Source: Acinetobacter guerrae (GTDB lineage: Bacteria; Pseudomonadota; Gammaproteobacteria; Pseudomonadales; Moraxellaceae). Taken from it: 44,979 bases of DNA. Location of the stretch: contig NZ_LXGN01000021.1 in NCBI RefSeq assembly GCF_009372255.1, forward strand, positions 1 to 44,979. Reading direction: 5' to 3'. Shown one piece after another: positions 34,039-43,658 of the stretch. The notes beneath the pieces were generated by a model that ran no database searches, was not told where the DNA came from, and saw only the letters and a list, made by a program, of their open reading frames with translations. Position numbers and translations under genes: made by a program. Position 1 is the stretch's first letter, and every line of letters begins with the position of its first letter.

Positions 34039-36471
34039 TTATTTTTTGAGTTTGTAAGCAATTACATAATCACCGACTGGTGTTTTCATAAAATGATGTC
34101 CACCCGCCATAATCACAATATATTGCTCTCCATTGATAGAATAAGTCATCGGCGTTGCTTGACCACCCGCAGGCAGATTTGCAGTCCAGACGAGTTTACC
34201 TGTACGGTTGTCCAATGCATGTAATTTATTATCTGTCGCAGCAGCAACAAATGTTAGACCACCTGCTGTAATAATTGGACCACCGTTATTTGGTGTACCA
34301 ATATTAATTGGCAAGTAAGTTGGCAAACCAAACGGGCCATTGTGTTCAGCACTACCAAATGGGTGCTGCCAAAGTACTTTTTTGCTATGTAAATCAATGG
34401 CTGTAATCATGCCATAAGGCGGTTCGTTACAAAGGACCTGAGAAATTGGGGCATAAAATGGTGATACATTAATTCCATAAGGGGTATCTGCCATCGCACC
34501 ATTTCCTTCAGCACCGCCACCACCTGATTTATAACTTGGGTCATCAATTGACTTTAAGCCCTGCTTATTGGCTTCTGTACGCGTAACCAATTTGTCGTAC
34601 ATTGGAGTCACATTCCAGTTAGCAATCATTAAACCAGAATGAGGATTTACCGCTACACTGCCCCAATCACTTCCGCCATTGTAGCCAGGGAATTCAATCC
34701 AAGGTTTATCGATACTTGGTGGTGTAAATTCTCCAAGATAGTTCGCCTGTTTAAATTTAATACGACATAGCATTTGATCAATTGGAGAAATTCCCCACAT
34801 GGTTTTTTCCTGAAGATCAGGCAAACCTAAACGTGGAATCTCAACAGACCATGGTTGAGTTTTAGCACGTGGATCATTTGGAACAGCATGATAAGCCTTT
34901 GCATCGCTTGGTACAGGTGCTGGTCGTTCTTCAACTTTAGTTAAAGCTTTGCCTGTGGCGCGATCAAGAATAAACGTCTGACCACGCTTGGTCGGCATAA
35001 TCAATGCTGGAACTTTTTTTCCTGAAGCATCTGGATAATCCAGCAATGTTGGCTGAGAACCGATGTCATAATCCCACACATCTTTATGTGCGGTTTGGAA
35101 TACCCATTTTTCACGTCCTGTATTTACATCGAGTGCAACGACTGCTGAAGACACACGGTTTTCATTCGCACTGCGCATCGCACTGTAATAATCCGCAGCC
35201 GAGTTCCCCGTTGGAACATAAACCAATCCTAATTTTTCATCGCCAATCATGGCAGCCCATGAGTTTGGTGTACCGCGACTGTATTGCTCACCTGTTTTGG
35301 GTTCAGTGTTGTCATTTGGACGGTTCACATCCCATGCCCATTTAAACTGACCTGAATCTGCATCATAGCCACGGATTACACCAGAAGGTGCCCATCGACG
35401 CTGCCCATCAAGAACCTGATGATTGACTACGATTACACCATTAATGATTGGTACAGGCGCAGTAACCGCAAGTTGACCGGGTACCCACTTACCAATACCT
35501 ACAGATAAATCGGTTTGACCGTGCTGACCAAAACCTTGACACGACTCACCTGTTTCAGCGTCAACCGCCAACAAACGCATGTCTAAGGTACCAACAATAA
35601 GTTTGTTGTGACAAGCCTGTCCTTCGGGAATAGTTTTAGATTGATAAAAAGTAACTGCCTTACATGCAGCGGTATATGGAATATTTTCATATTTCACACC
35701 AGACTTATGTTCCCAGATTTTTTTGCCTGAGGCTGCATCCAATTTAATAATATTATTGGTCGCACTACATAAATATACCGCATTACCCACTTTAATTGGC
35801 GTGGTTTCAGCAGCCCATTTATTGGTTTGGCCTGCCTGAGGAACATCACCTGTTCTGTACGTCCATGCCACTTCAAGATTATTGACATTCTCTGGAGTAA
35901 CTTGGTTGAGCGGTGAATAACGGGTCGCATTTTCATCACGACCATAATATTGCCAATCTGTATCTGGTTGGGTCATCGAAGAGTTTGACGAATTTGTCGC
36001 CAAAGACTGCGCTGAAATTTCCTGCCCTGACACATAGGATGAATGTGGATAAAAAGCCAGACCACCCGCAACAACAAAACATAGAATAATAAAGCCAGTT
36101 AAACTATATGAAATTTTCTTACTCGCTCCTGAACCAATAGTTGGCATCAATAGGCTCATAAAGAAAGCAAAAACGGCCACAATCGCAAGTCGAGGAACCC
36201 ATCCCCAATAGCGTGTACCCGCTTCCCATATTGTCCAGATAAGCGTGTAGAAGAAGAAAAGCCAAAATAGTTTTACACCAATCTGATCATTTTTAAGCAA
36301 ATAAACACTTGAAGTGATTAATATTACACCACTAATCACGTAATACCATGAGCCTCCCAAGTAGGCTAAATATATCCCGCCAATAAACAATGTCAGTGCA
36401 AATAACAGTAAAATCACCGAAAATATTTTTACGGGTATACTACTTGTTTTTTTATAGATGGAAGAAGCCAT
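34039..36471 (-). CDS. gcd: Membrane-bound PQQ-dependent glucose dehydrogenase
   Basis: 810 residues. It oxidises glucose to gluconolactone on the periplasmic side with PQQ as cofactor and passes electrons to ubiquinone. The first 140 residues form five membrane helices. The eight-bladed propeller follows from about 165: DWQYYGRDENATRYSPLNQV, then VAWTYRTGD, and tryptophan-docking-type blocks such as GKKIWEHKSG, GREKWVFQTAHKDVWDYDIG and GKLVWTANLPAGGQATPMTY. The length matches the Escherichia coli and Acinetobacter membrane enzyme (GdhA), not the shorter soluble GdhB. AAGG lies 9 bases before the ATG. PQQ synthesis genes are not in the window. Confidence 0.96.
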   Translation of the reverse strand: MASSIYKKTSSIPVKIFSVILLLFALTLFIGGIYLAYLGGSWYYVISGVILITSSVYLLKNDQIGVKLFWLFFFYTLIWTIWEAGTRYWGWVPRLAIVAVFAFFMSLLMPTIGSGASKKISYSLTGFIILCFVVAGGLAFYPHSSYVSGQEISAQSLATNSSNSSMTQPDTDWQYYGRDENATRYSPLNQVTPENVNNLEVAWTYRTGDVPQAGQTNKWAAETTPIKVGNAVYLCSATNNIIKLDAASGKKIWEHKSGVKYENIPYTAACKAVTFYQSKTIPEGQACHNKLIVGTLDMRLLAVDAETGESCQGFGQHGQTDLSVGIGKWVPGQLAVTAPVPIINGVIVVNHQVLDGQRRWAPSGVIRGYDADSGQFKWAWDVNRPNDNTEPKTGEQYSRGTPNSWAAMIGDEKLGLVYVPTGNSAADYYSAMRSANENRVSSAVVALDVNTGREKWVFQTAHKDVWDYDIGSQPTLLDYPDASGKKVPALIMPTKRGQTFILDRATGKALTKVEERPAPVPSDAKAYHAVPNDPRAKTQPWSVEIPRLGLPDLQEKTMWGISPIDQMLCRIKFKQANYLGEFTPPSIDKPWIEFPGYNGGSDWGSVAVNPHSGLMIANWNVTPMYDKLVTRTEANKQGLKSIDDPSYKSGGGGAEGNGAMADTPYGINVSPFYAPISQVLCNEPPYGMITAIDLHSKKVLWQHPFGSAEHNGPFGLPTYLPINIGTPNNGGPIITAGGLTFVAAATDNKLHALDNRTGKLVWTANLPAGGQATPMTYSINGEQYIVIMAGGHHFMKTPVGDYVIAYKLKK

Positions 36472-36814
36472 AACTTTAAGCCTTATTAATTTTATTTAGT
36501 ATGGGGATAGTTATTAGATCATTTTATTGATTATAAAAACGATGCTCTGATCGTTGTTTAAATGTTCTCTGAAACTTAAAGTTTTCTTAAAAAATAAAAG
36601 AACTTCTGCTTTAAAATAAAAATAATTTATATTCAAAAAGTTATATAAAATTTATATAAAAAGACATTCATTTTAGCCTTCTATCTTATCTGCAATAAAA
36701 TATGAAGAAACCGCCAGTTAATGTTTATTCAAAAAATTTAATAATCCATTAAAATTATTATGTGAATAAAAAAACCCCATCATTCAGATAGGGCTATATG
36801 CAATGTTAATAGGG
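36472..36814. other. Region between gcd and tauD
   Basis: About 340 AT-rich bases. It carries the gcd upstream region on the minus strand, with a perfect inverted repeat AACGAT (36538-36543)/ATCGTT (36550-36555) some 70 bases upstream of gcd that could be an operator, and the tauD terminator at the right. No gene recognised. Confidence 0.6.
36768..36793 (-). terminator. Terminator of the tau operon
   Basis: On the minus strand CCCTATC, loop TGAAT, GATGGGG then seven T: a 7-bp stem with one G-T pair, about 20 bases after the tauD stop. Confidence 0.8.
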
Positions 36815-37672
36815 TTAGCTGGCTTGTTGATGATAAGGCAAATCGCCATTAATCGTTGCACGATGCATAATCCGATGGGCATCCCCATAATCAAACAATG
36901 CTTTATGCTGAGTACATCGATTGTCCCAAATCGCAACATCACCCTCTTGCCATTTCCAACGTAAGTGAAACTTTTCCTGAGTTGAATGCCAGAACAAAAA
37001 CTCTAGTAATTCATTACTTTCATGCTCATTTAACTCATTAATGCGAGTGGTAAAACCTTCGCTCACAAATAAAATCGGTTGTCCCGTCACAGGATGTGTT
37101 CTTACCACTGGATGAACAACTGGTGGATTACGCTTAAATGTTTGCTGCAATTTTTCACGTTCTACCTCATTTGTTGCAAATCGCTCAATCGGAAATGATT
37201 TACGAATATCATGGGTTGCCGTTAATCCTGCCAGTTTGTGCTGTAAATCAGTATCAAGTGCAGCAAAAGCAGCGATACCGCTTGACCAGAGTGTGTCGCC
37301 CCCTGTCGCAGGAATTTTTATCGCTTGCAGCACACAGCCTAAGGGAGGTGTTTGGCTAAATGTGACATCGGTATGCCAAAGCTCATTATCACGTAAATCC
37401 TGTTGCCAACTATCCAAAATCAAAACTTCAGGTGTTCCTTCCATTGAAGGGTAAATCGGATGAATATGCAAAGAACCAAAGCTACGTGCCAATGCTGCCT
37501 GAGCTTGTGGTAGCATTTGTTGTTGACGAAAAAAGATCACATGATGCTGTAATAAAGCCTGTTGAATCTCGGTTGTTTGTTGTTCACCTAAATGATTTAA
37601 ATCAATGCCAGTAATGATTGCACCAATGCTCGGTTTGATTTGTTCAATGCTTAAACTCATTTTACTACTCAT
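36815..37672 (-). CDS. tauD: Taurine dioxygenase TauD
   Basis: 285 residues. An Fe(II)/2-oxoglutarate dioxygenase that turns taurine into sulfite and aminoacetaldehyde so the sulfur can be used. The iron ligands are in LWHTDVTF (His-x-Asp) and in HRIMHRATI (second His); the 2-oxoglutarate Arg follows in the same block. QHKALFDYGDAHR and the early GAIITGIDLNHL are family landmarks. The start among GTG 37675, ATG 37672 and ATG 37660 is uncertain; no site is strongly marked by a ribosome binding sequence. It follows tauC by a few bases and is last in the operon. Confidence 0.93.
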   Translation of the reverse strand: MSSKMSLSIEQIKPSIGAIITGIDLNHLGEQQTTEIQQALLQHHVIFFRQQQMLPQAQAALARSFGSLHIHPIYPSMEGTPEVLILDSWQQDLRDNELWHTDVTFSQTPPLGCVLQAIKIPATGGDTLWSSGIAAFAALDTDLQHKLAGLTATHDIRKSFPIERFATNEVEREKLQQTFKRNPPVVHPVVRTHPVTGQPILFVSEGFTTRINELNEHESNELLEFLFWHSTQEKFHLRWKWQEGDVAIWDNRCTQHKALFDYGDAHRIMHRATINGDLPYHQQAS

Positions 37673-37675
37673 CAC

Positions 37676-38551
37676 TTATAACTGTTGACCGTACCAAGGT
37701 GATAGTTGCTGTTGCAACCAACGTAAAAATAACTCAAAACTCACCGCGACAACGGCAATCACAATAATTCCTAAAATCACGGTATCGGTAATCAGAAATT
37801 GCGCAGCTGATTGCACCATAAAGCCAATGCCACGATCGGCCGCAACTAACTCAGCGGCAACCAATGTTGACCAACCCACTCCTAGACCAATTCTTATACC
37901 TGTTAAAATATGTGGTAATGCTGTGGGCAAAATCACTTTCCAAAATACTTGCGCCTTTGTCGCACCGAGTGACAAAGCAGCACGTTCACGATTAAGCTGA
38001 TGACTGATAACACCGTGCGTACTACTGATAATCACTGGCGCTAATATCGAGAAAAAAATCAGCAAAATTTTTGTGGTTTCTCCAATACCAAACCAAATGA
38101 CCAACAGCGGTAAATATGCTAAAGGTGGAATTGGGCGTAACAATTCAACCAATGGGTCAAGCACAGCTCGCGCATATTTATTCAGCCCCATCCATAATCC
38201 AACTGGAACACCGATTGTAATGGCAGCAAGCAATGCAAATAAAACTCTAGAAATACTGGCAGCCAAATGTTGCCAAAGTGTGGCTTTCATAAAACCCTGC
38301 TGACTGACTTCTATAAACTTTTGCCAGACTGCTTGGGGACTAGGTAAAAATAATGCGGGTACAACATGCAATGCTGTGATCAAAAACCAAAGCAGTAACA
38401 CACTAAAAACACTCAGTCCACTTAATGCCAGACGATGATGTCTGTTTAAGAATATTCGAAAACTTTCAAAAGAACGCGGTGATGCAATTTGTGCTGTCTT
38501 GCGTTTAGATATCTGGTTCTTGTAAGCAATCGACTCAGTCCGACTATTCAT
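37676..38551 (-). CDS. tauC: Taurine ABC transporter permease TauC
   Basis: 291 residues with about six membrane helices, the usual size for TauC/SsuC. The EAA-type cytoplasmic loop reads ALSLGATKAQVFWKVILPTALPHILTGIRIGLGVGW, of which EAA-loop residues contact TauB. The ATG at 38551 overlaps the tauB stop by one base (TGATG) and has GAGGTG just upstream. SsuC proteins are very similar, so the taurine assignment leans on tauD downstream. Confidence 0.93.
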   Translation of the reverse strand: MNSRTESIAYKNQISKRKTAQIASPRSFESFRIFLNRHHRLALSGLSVFSVLLLWFLITALHVVPALFLPSPQAVWQKFIEVSQQGFMKATLWQHLAASISRVLFALLAAITIGVPVGLWMGLNKYARAVLDPLVELLRPIPPLAYLPLLVIWFGIGETTKILLIFFSILAPVIISSTHGVISHQLNRERAALSLGATKAQVFWKVILPTALPHILTGIRIGLGVGWSTLVAAELVAADRGIGFMVQSAAQFLITDTVILGIIVIAVVAVSFELFLRWLQQQLSPWYGQQL

Positions 38552-39339
38552 CACAACACCTCATGACTTTGTTGCTTTTGTTCGCGTAATCGATCAAATA
38601 ACTGCTCCCGCAAAGCAATAAATTCTGGATCAGATTTAATCGAGCGGATCGACTCTCCCGCTCGATAGCGTTCAGCAAAATTTAAATGTAGTGTTTCCAC
38701 AATTTTACCTGGATGAGCGGTCATCAACACCAACTGCTGACTAAGCAATAAAGCTTCTTCAATATCATGGGTGATCAAGAAAAAACCCTTATTTTGCTGA
38801 ATCCATAAATCCAGAACGAGTTGCTGCATGGTTTCTCGTGTAAAGGCATCCAGCGCTGCGAAGGGTTCATCCAATAAAATGAAGGGTGCGTGACTCACCA
38901 AAGCACGGGCAATTCCTACACGCTGCTTCATACCGCCTGAAAGCTCCCAGATATTGCCCCGCGCGACATGAGACAAACCTACAATTTTTAAAATTGAATT
39001 TACTTGTTGCTCTACTTCACTTTCCCTTAAACCTTTCAGTTCCAAAGCAAAGCCTACGTTTTGTTCAACATTGAGCCAAGGCAATAACGCATGGTCTTGA
39101 AACACTACCGCCCGACGCGCATCTGGCCCATTCACAACTTCATGATCAATTTTGACTTGCCCTGCATCCACTTTTTGAAAGCCAGCCAAAATATTCAATA
39201 ATGTGGTTTTACCGCAGCCAGACTCGCCTAAAATTACATTGAGTGAACCCGACTCGATCGTTAAGCTAATATCTTGTAAAACTGGCAATGTCTGTTTTGG
39301 AAACTGTAATTGCAAATGTTCTGCTTTCAATATACTCAT
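38551..39339 (-). CDS. tauB: Taurine ABC transporter ATPase TauB
   Basis: 262 residues. Walker A GESGCGKTT, Q-loop VVFQDHALLPW, signature LSGGMKQRVGIARAL, Walker B FILLDEPFAALD and the switch His in LITHDIEEAL are all present. The ATG at 39339 has GGAG 8 bases upstream; a frame four codons longer exists. It couples ATP hydrolysis to import through TauC. It begins 12 bases after the tauA stop. Confidence 0.95.
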   Translation of the reverse strand: MSILKAEHLQLQFPKQTLPVLQDISLTIESGSLNVILGESGCGKTTLLNILAGFQKVDAGQVKIDHEVVNGPDARRAVVFQDHALLPWLNVEQNVGFALELKGLRESEVEQQVNSILKIVGLSHVARGNIWELSGGMKQRVGIARALVSHAPFILLDEPFAALDAFTRETMQQLVLDLWIQQNKGFFLITHDIEEALLLSQQLVLMTAHPGKIVETLHLNFAERYRAGESIRSIKSDPEFIALREQLFDRLREQKQQSHEVL

Positions 39340-39351
39340 GACACACTCCAT

Positions 39352-40374
39352 TTATTTAAAAAAGGCGGTGCTGACATTTTCAGCATAATTCGCTTTGACT
39401 TGATCGACCTTACCCTGACTTTTTAAGAAAGTGGCCGTATCAAAAATATTTTTAGCAAACTCACCTGATAATGTTTTTTGTTGCTGCTCAAGATTAAGAT
39501 AATTATTTCCCGCCAATAACAAGGGAATATCTTTCGGATCTGAACCTGTTAATTTGGCAATCTTGTCAATGTTTGACTGATTCTGTACAAAAGCTTGTGG
39601 ATTTTGCTGATAGGCATCAATTTGTGTCAGTGTAGTTTTTACAAAAGACTTGAGGAAATCTGGATTTTTTTCTGCAAAGTCTTTACGCACGACCCATAGA
39701 TCATAAGTCGGTGCACCCCATTCGCCGACTTGTTTAGAATCGGTGAGTACCGTTCCTGTGGCTTTGGCTTTGCTTAAAGCAGGTTCCCAAACATAAGTTG
39801 CATCAATATCGCCACGCTCCCAAGCCGCAGCAATTTCAGGCGGGCGCAAATTAATAATTTTGACCTGATTTTCAGAAATGCCCCAATGTTTCAGCGCAGA
39901 CAATAAACTGTAATGCGTAGTCGAAACAAAAGGCACAGCAATGGTTTTACCAATCAAATCCTGTGGTGAACGGATGTTGGACTTTTGACTCACTACCAAT
40001 GCTTCTGAGCCACCTAATTTTGCAGTAATTAAAAACACTTCAATAGGGACATTTCGGCTTGCTGCTGCAGCCAATGGACTTGATCCAATATTACCAATGA
40101 CGACATCGCCCGAAGCCAACGCATTGACTACATCTGAACCCGCATCAAATTTTTTCCATTGAATATGCTGACCACTATTTTTTTCATAATCTCCATTGGC
40201 CTGAGCAACTTTACTCGGATCAACACCTGTTTGATAGGCAATAACAACAGACTTACGGGACACTGTTTGTGCATCAGACGCTTGGTCTTTACGATTTTGA
40301 TAAACAATAAAAGCAACAATCGCCACAAGGACGATTGCTGTAATCCACAAAGGTTTAGAATTTTTTTTGCTCAT
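39352..40374 (-). CDS. tauA: Taurine-binding periplasmic protein TauA
   Basis: 340 residues with an N-terminal hydrophobic segment (LWITAIVLVAIVAFIVYQ) that is either a signal peptide or a membrane anchor; no lipobox Cys is seen. The mature part has the SsuA/TauA-type fold: VVIAYQTGVDPSKVAQANG, FDAGSDVVNALASGDVVIGN, GSSPLAAA, and WGAPTYDLWVVRKDFAEKNP. It captures taurine in the periplasm for TauBC. First gene of the tauABCD operon. The ATG at 40374 is the best start although its ribosome binding site is poor. Confidence 0.92.
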   Translation of the reverse strand: MSKKNSKPLWITAIVLVAIVAFIVYQNRKDQASDAQTVSRKSVVIAYQTGVDPSKVAQANGDYEKNSGQHIQWKKFDAGSDVVNALASGDVVIGNIGSSPLAAAASRNVPIEVFLITAKLGGSEALVVSQKSNIRSPQDLIGKTIAVPFVSTTHYSLLSALKHWGISENQVKIINLRPPEIAAAWERGDIDATYVWEPALSKAKATGTVLTDSKQVGEWGAPTYDLWVVRKDFAEKNPDFLKSFVKTTLTQIDAYQQNPQAFVQNQSNIDKIAKLTGSDPKDIPLLLAGNNYLNLEQQQKTLSGEFAKNIFDTATFLKSQGKVDQVKANYAENVSTAFFK

Positions 40375-40464
40375 AACATTCAATAAAAGTCATTATTAAA
40401 ATAAATGGTATGGCACTCGGCTTTATAATCTAAAATAATAAAAAATGGATTGCTTATGCGTATT

Positions 40465-40557
40465 TTAACAATAGAAACTTAGAAACATTTTGCACATACC
40501 AAGCATAGGTCGATAGCCCGTTAAACTCCGATGAAACGACTCGATAAATGGACGAAA
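40465..40557 (-). pseudogene. Coding-like fragment of unknown family between tauA and dgt
   Basis: A 30-codon minus-strand frame reading RPFIESFHRSLTGYRPMLGM then CKMFLSFYC and TAA looks protein-coding in style (basic, aromatic) and does not continue upstream. An overlapping frame is open upstream of it. It could be the end of a transposase or another lost gene; I cannot name the family. Confidence 0.3.
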
Positions 40558-40650
40558 ATACAGTTAGCAGACAAATCATGTCGCACTGCCCTAGTGCTTT
40601 CAATTTTTTTTTGGCATGATGCAAAGTAGATCTCTCAAGAACAGTAATAA

Positions 40651-41991
40651 ATGGAACAAATGCGTTGGATGGAACTGTTTTCAGCAGTTCGTTTAGGTAG
40701 TAAAAAAAGTACAACAGAGCTGGGGCGAAGCCCATTTCATAAAGATTATGATCGCATCATCTTTTCTCAGAGTTTTCGTCAACTCAACCGTAAAACACAA
40801 GTTCACCCCTTTGCACTGCAAGACGGTATCCATACTCGCCTGACCCATTCTCTTGAAGTATCTTGCATTGGTCGTTCACTAGGCATGATGACCGCCGAAA
40901 AAATAAAAGACGATTTACCCGCATGGATTTCACCCTCTGATGTCGGAGCGATTATTCAAGCTGCGTGTCTAGCCCATGATATTGGCAATCCACCTTATGG
41001 ACATGCAGGCGAATATGCGATTCGCGAATGGTTTGATGATGCCTCTCACAATGATTTTTTAAAAGAACTTAGCCCCGAAGAAGAAGCTGATGTACGCCAG
41101 TTTGAAGGCAATGCGCAAGGTTTACGTTTATTAACGCGCATTGATTATCACCCCAATGATGGTGGAATGCGTCTGACTCACGCGACCTTAGGCGCTTACC
41201 TAAAATATCCTTGGCTTTCTAAAACCATCGATTCACAAGGCGATCGACCTTCCCACCAACGAGCAAAATTTGGCTGTTATCAAACTGAAAAAGAAATTTT
41301 AGTCGAAATTGCTGAACAACTTGGTTTGATCCAACTTGGTGAATATCATTATTGCCGTCATCCATTAACCTATCTACTTGAAGCTGCGGATGACATGTGT
41401 TATGCGCTGATTGATCTGGAAGATGGTATTATTTTAAATATGCTGACTTATGAAGAAGTCGAGCCTATTTTTCTAAATCTCATTGCAGATTATGGAATTC
41501 CAGACGAGTTAGGACAAAGCAATACCACGTGGCAACAAAAAATTGCAGCTTTACGTGGACGAGTCATGAAACGTCTGGTTGCTGAAGTTTCCAGTGCCTT
41601 TGCAAGACATCATATCGAAATATTATCGGGACAGCTTGAAGGAACCTTATTACAATATTGTCCTGCGGATATTGGTTTGGGGATCGAAAAAGCCAAAGAT
41701 TTGGCTCGCAATAAAATCTTTGAGCATCGGCAAAAATCTGATTTGGAAATTATTGCACATAGTAGTTTGCAATCTATTCTGGATGCATTTATTCCATTGT
41801 CCGTACCGCAAAAAGCTTTGAGTTTTAAAGAAAAACGGCTCATGTCCATTTTGCAGCAGTTTGGTGCCAATTTTCAGGATAATCACTACCAGAACATCAT
41901 GCAAATACTGGATATTATCAGTAAATTTTCAGATCATCAGGCCTATGATCTTGCACAAGTACTACAAGGCCGCCGTGCAAGTTTTATGTAA
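40651..41991 (+). CDS. dgt: dGTPase-like HD-domain triphosphohydrolase
   Basis: 446 residues. Family members cut dGTP or other dNTPs to the nucleoside and tripolyphosphate. The HD metal site is visible: the first His in FRQLNRKTQVHPF...RLTHSLEV (His in THSLEV), HD in LAHDIGNPPYGHAGE, and a later Asp in EAADDMCYALIDLEDG. The early GRSPFHKDYDRIIFS is a family block. The length suits the type 2 dGTPase group. Starts at 40651, 40660 and 40669 are all ATG; the first is kept for lack of a decisive ribosome binding site. Confidence 0.92.
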   Translation: MEQMRWMELFSAVRLGSKKSTTELGRSPFHKDYDRIIFSQSFRQLNRKTQVHPFALQDGIHTRLTHSLEVSCIGRSLGMMTAEKIKDDLPAWISPSDVGAIIQAACLAHDIGNPPYGHAGEYAIREWFDDASHNDFLKELSPEEEADVRQFEGNAQGLRLLTRIDYHPNDGGMRLTHATLGAYLKYPWLSKTIDSQGDRPSHQRAKFGCYQTEKEILVEIAEQLGLIQLGEYHYCRHPLTYLLEAADDMCYALIDLEDGIILNMLTYEEVEPIFLNLIADYGIPDELGQSNTTWQQKIAALRGRVMKRLVAEVSSAFARHHIEILSGQLEGTLLQYCPADIGLGIEKAKDLARNKIFEHRQKSDLEIIAHSSLQSILDAFIPLSVPQKALSFKEKRLMSILQQFGANFQDNHYQNIMQILDIISKFSDHQAYDLAQVLQGRRASFM

Positions 41992-42044
41992 TATCTCAAT
42001 AGTTTAAGAGATTTAATTTTTATATTTTAGGAAAAAAACATTCA

Positions 42045-42650
42045 ATGATCGGTTGTTTAATTGGTGAAGTATTTGCACTTGAAGCCCCTACGGTACTGCT
42101 CAATGTCAATGGTGTTGGCTATGAAATTGATACGCCACTTTCAACATTTTGCCAATTACAAAAAGGGCAAAAAGCGACCTTATGGACACATTTGGTTGTT
42201 CGTGAAGATGCTCAACAATTGTATGGTTTTTTGGAAGCTCAGGAAAAAACCATTTTCCGTACTTTACTCAAAGTCAATGGCGTTGGCCCCAAAATGGCAC
42301 TCGGTATTTTATCGACTTTAAGCGTTGAGCTATTAATTCAAACTATTGAACATGACGACATCAATACATTGGTAAAGGTGCCTGGTGTGGGTAAAAAAAC
42401 AGCAGAACGTCTAATGATTGAACTACGTGATCGATTTAAAGCATTGGCCAATCAAGGTGCATCGTCCACCAACAGCAGTATGAGCCAAATTCAGTTTGTA
42501 TCAAACTCGCCTATTGCCGAAGCCGAAGCTGCATTACAGTCATTAGGCTATAAACCAATTGAAGCACAAAAAGCAGTTGCTGCGGTCAAGGCCGATCACA
42601 CCGAAGCGGCAGATCTCATCCGCGCTGCTCTCAAATCAATGATGAAGTAA
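42045..42650 (+). CDS. ruvA: Holliday junction branch migration protein RuvA
   Basis: 201 residues. Domain I is an OB fold (MIGCLIGEVFALEAPTVLLNV); domain II carries two helix-hairpin-helix motifs (VNGVGPKMALGIL and VPGVGKKTAERLMIELRDR) that grip the junction DNA; domain III (about 150-201: AEAEAALQSLGYKPIEAQKAV) binds RuvB. It lies about 50 bases after dgt and 6 bases before ruvB. Confidence 0.97.
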   Translation: MIGCLIGEVFALEAPTVLLNVNGVGYEIDTPLSTFCQLQKGQKATLWTHLVVREDAQQLYGFLEAQEKTIFRTLLKVNGVGPKMALGILSTLSVELLIQTIEHDDINTLVKVPGVGKKTAERLMIELRDRFKALANQGASSTNSSMSQIQFVSNSPIAEAEAALQSLGYKPIEAQKAVAAVKADHTEAADLIRAALKSMMK

Positions 42651-42656
42651 TCAATC

Positions 42657-43658
42657 ATGCATGACCGTTTAATTAGTGGCAAAGAAAAACCTGAAGATCA
42701 ATTTGATCGTGCGATTCGCCCGACTTCTTTGGCAGACTACATTGGTCAGCCCGTGGTACGTGAGCAAATGGAAATTTTCATTGGTGCTGCACGTGGACGA
42801 GGTGAAGCACTAGATCACACCCTGATTTTTGGCCCGCCAGGACTCGGTAAAACCACACTTGCCAATATTATTGCCCGAGAAATGGGAGGGAATTTAAAAT
42901 CCACTTCTGGGCCAGTGCTGGAACGGGCTGGTGATTTAGCTGCCATGCTGACCAATCTTGAAGAAGGTGATGTGTTATTTATCGATGAAATTCATCGTCT
43001 TTCTCCTGTCATCGAAGAAATTTTATATCCAGCGATGGAAGATTATCAACTGGATATCATGATTGGTGAAGGGCCAGCGGCACGTTCAATCAAACTAGAC
43101 TTACCGCCATTTACACTGGTTGCTGCAACAACACGCGCAGGCTTGCTCACCTCTCCTTTACGTGATCGTTTCGGGATTGTGCAGCGTTTGGAATTTTATT
43201 CTGTTGAAGACTTAACGCATATTGTGACTCGTTCTGCCAACCTAATGGATGTACCGATTACTCGCTCAGGATCAGAAGAAATTGCCCGACGTTCACGTGG
43301 TACACCACGTATCGCCAATCGTTTGTTGCGCCGCGTTCGTGACTATGCTCAGGTAAAAGGCACAGGCGAAGTCACTCAGGATATGGCGCAGCGCGCACTG
43401 GACATGCTCAACGTCGATAAATCTGGCCTAGATACACTCGATCGACGTTACCTGAGTATGATACTAGAACGTTTTGAAGGTGGCCCCGCAGGAGTTGAAG
43501 CCCTTGCTGCCGCAATGGCTGAAGATAGTGGGACTTTGGAAGATGTCATTGAGCCGTATTTGATCCAACAAGGCTACGTGATGCGGACTGCACGAGGCCG
43601 AATTGCGACCAATCAAGCTTATGCGCAATTTGGAATGACCCCACCTGAGCCGCGTTAA
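42657..43658 (+). CDS. ruvB: Holliday junction helicase motor RuvB
   Basis: 333 residues, normal length. AAA+ ATPase: Walker [14 protein letters not shown], Walker [13 protein letters not shown], sensor 1 AATTRAG, the arginine finger region LRDRFGI, and sensor 2 in [13 protein letters not shown]. The winged helix with [22 protein letters not shown] binds DNA. With RuvA it drives branch migration. The stop codon falls inside the first bases of the downstream repeat (gcgttaag at 43652). Confidence 0.98.
   Translation: MHDRLISGKEKPEDQFDRAIRPTSLADYIGQPVVREQMEIFIGAARGRGEALDHTLIFGPPGLGKTTLANIIAREMGGNLKSTSGPVLERAGDLAAMLTNLEEGDVLFIDEIHRLSPVIEEILYPAMEDYQLDIMIGEGPAARSIKLDLPPFTLVAATTRAGLLTSPLRDRFGIVQRLEFYSVEDLTHIVTRSANLMDVPITRSGSEEIARRSRGTPRIANRLLRRVRDYAQVKGTGEVTQDMAQRALDMLNVDKSGLDTLDRRYLSMILERFEGGPAGVEALAAAMAEDSGTLEDVIEPYLIQQGYVMRTARGRIATNQAYAQFGMTPPEPR

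Noticed and set aside
36815..40374. Alkanesulfonate (ssu) operon
   Set aside because: No flavin monooxygenase SsuD or reductase SsuE is present; the 2-oxoglutarate dioxygenase TauD indicates taurine use.
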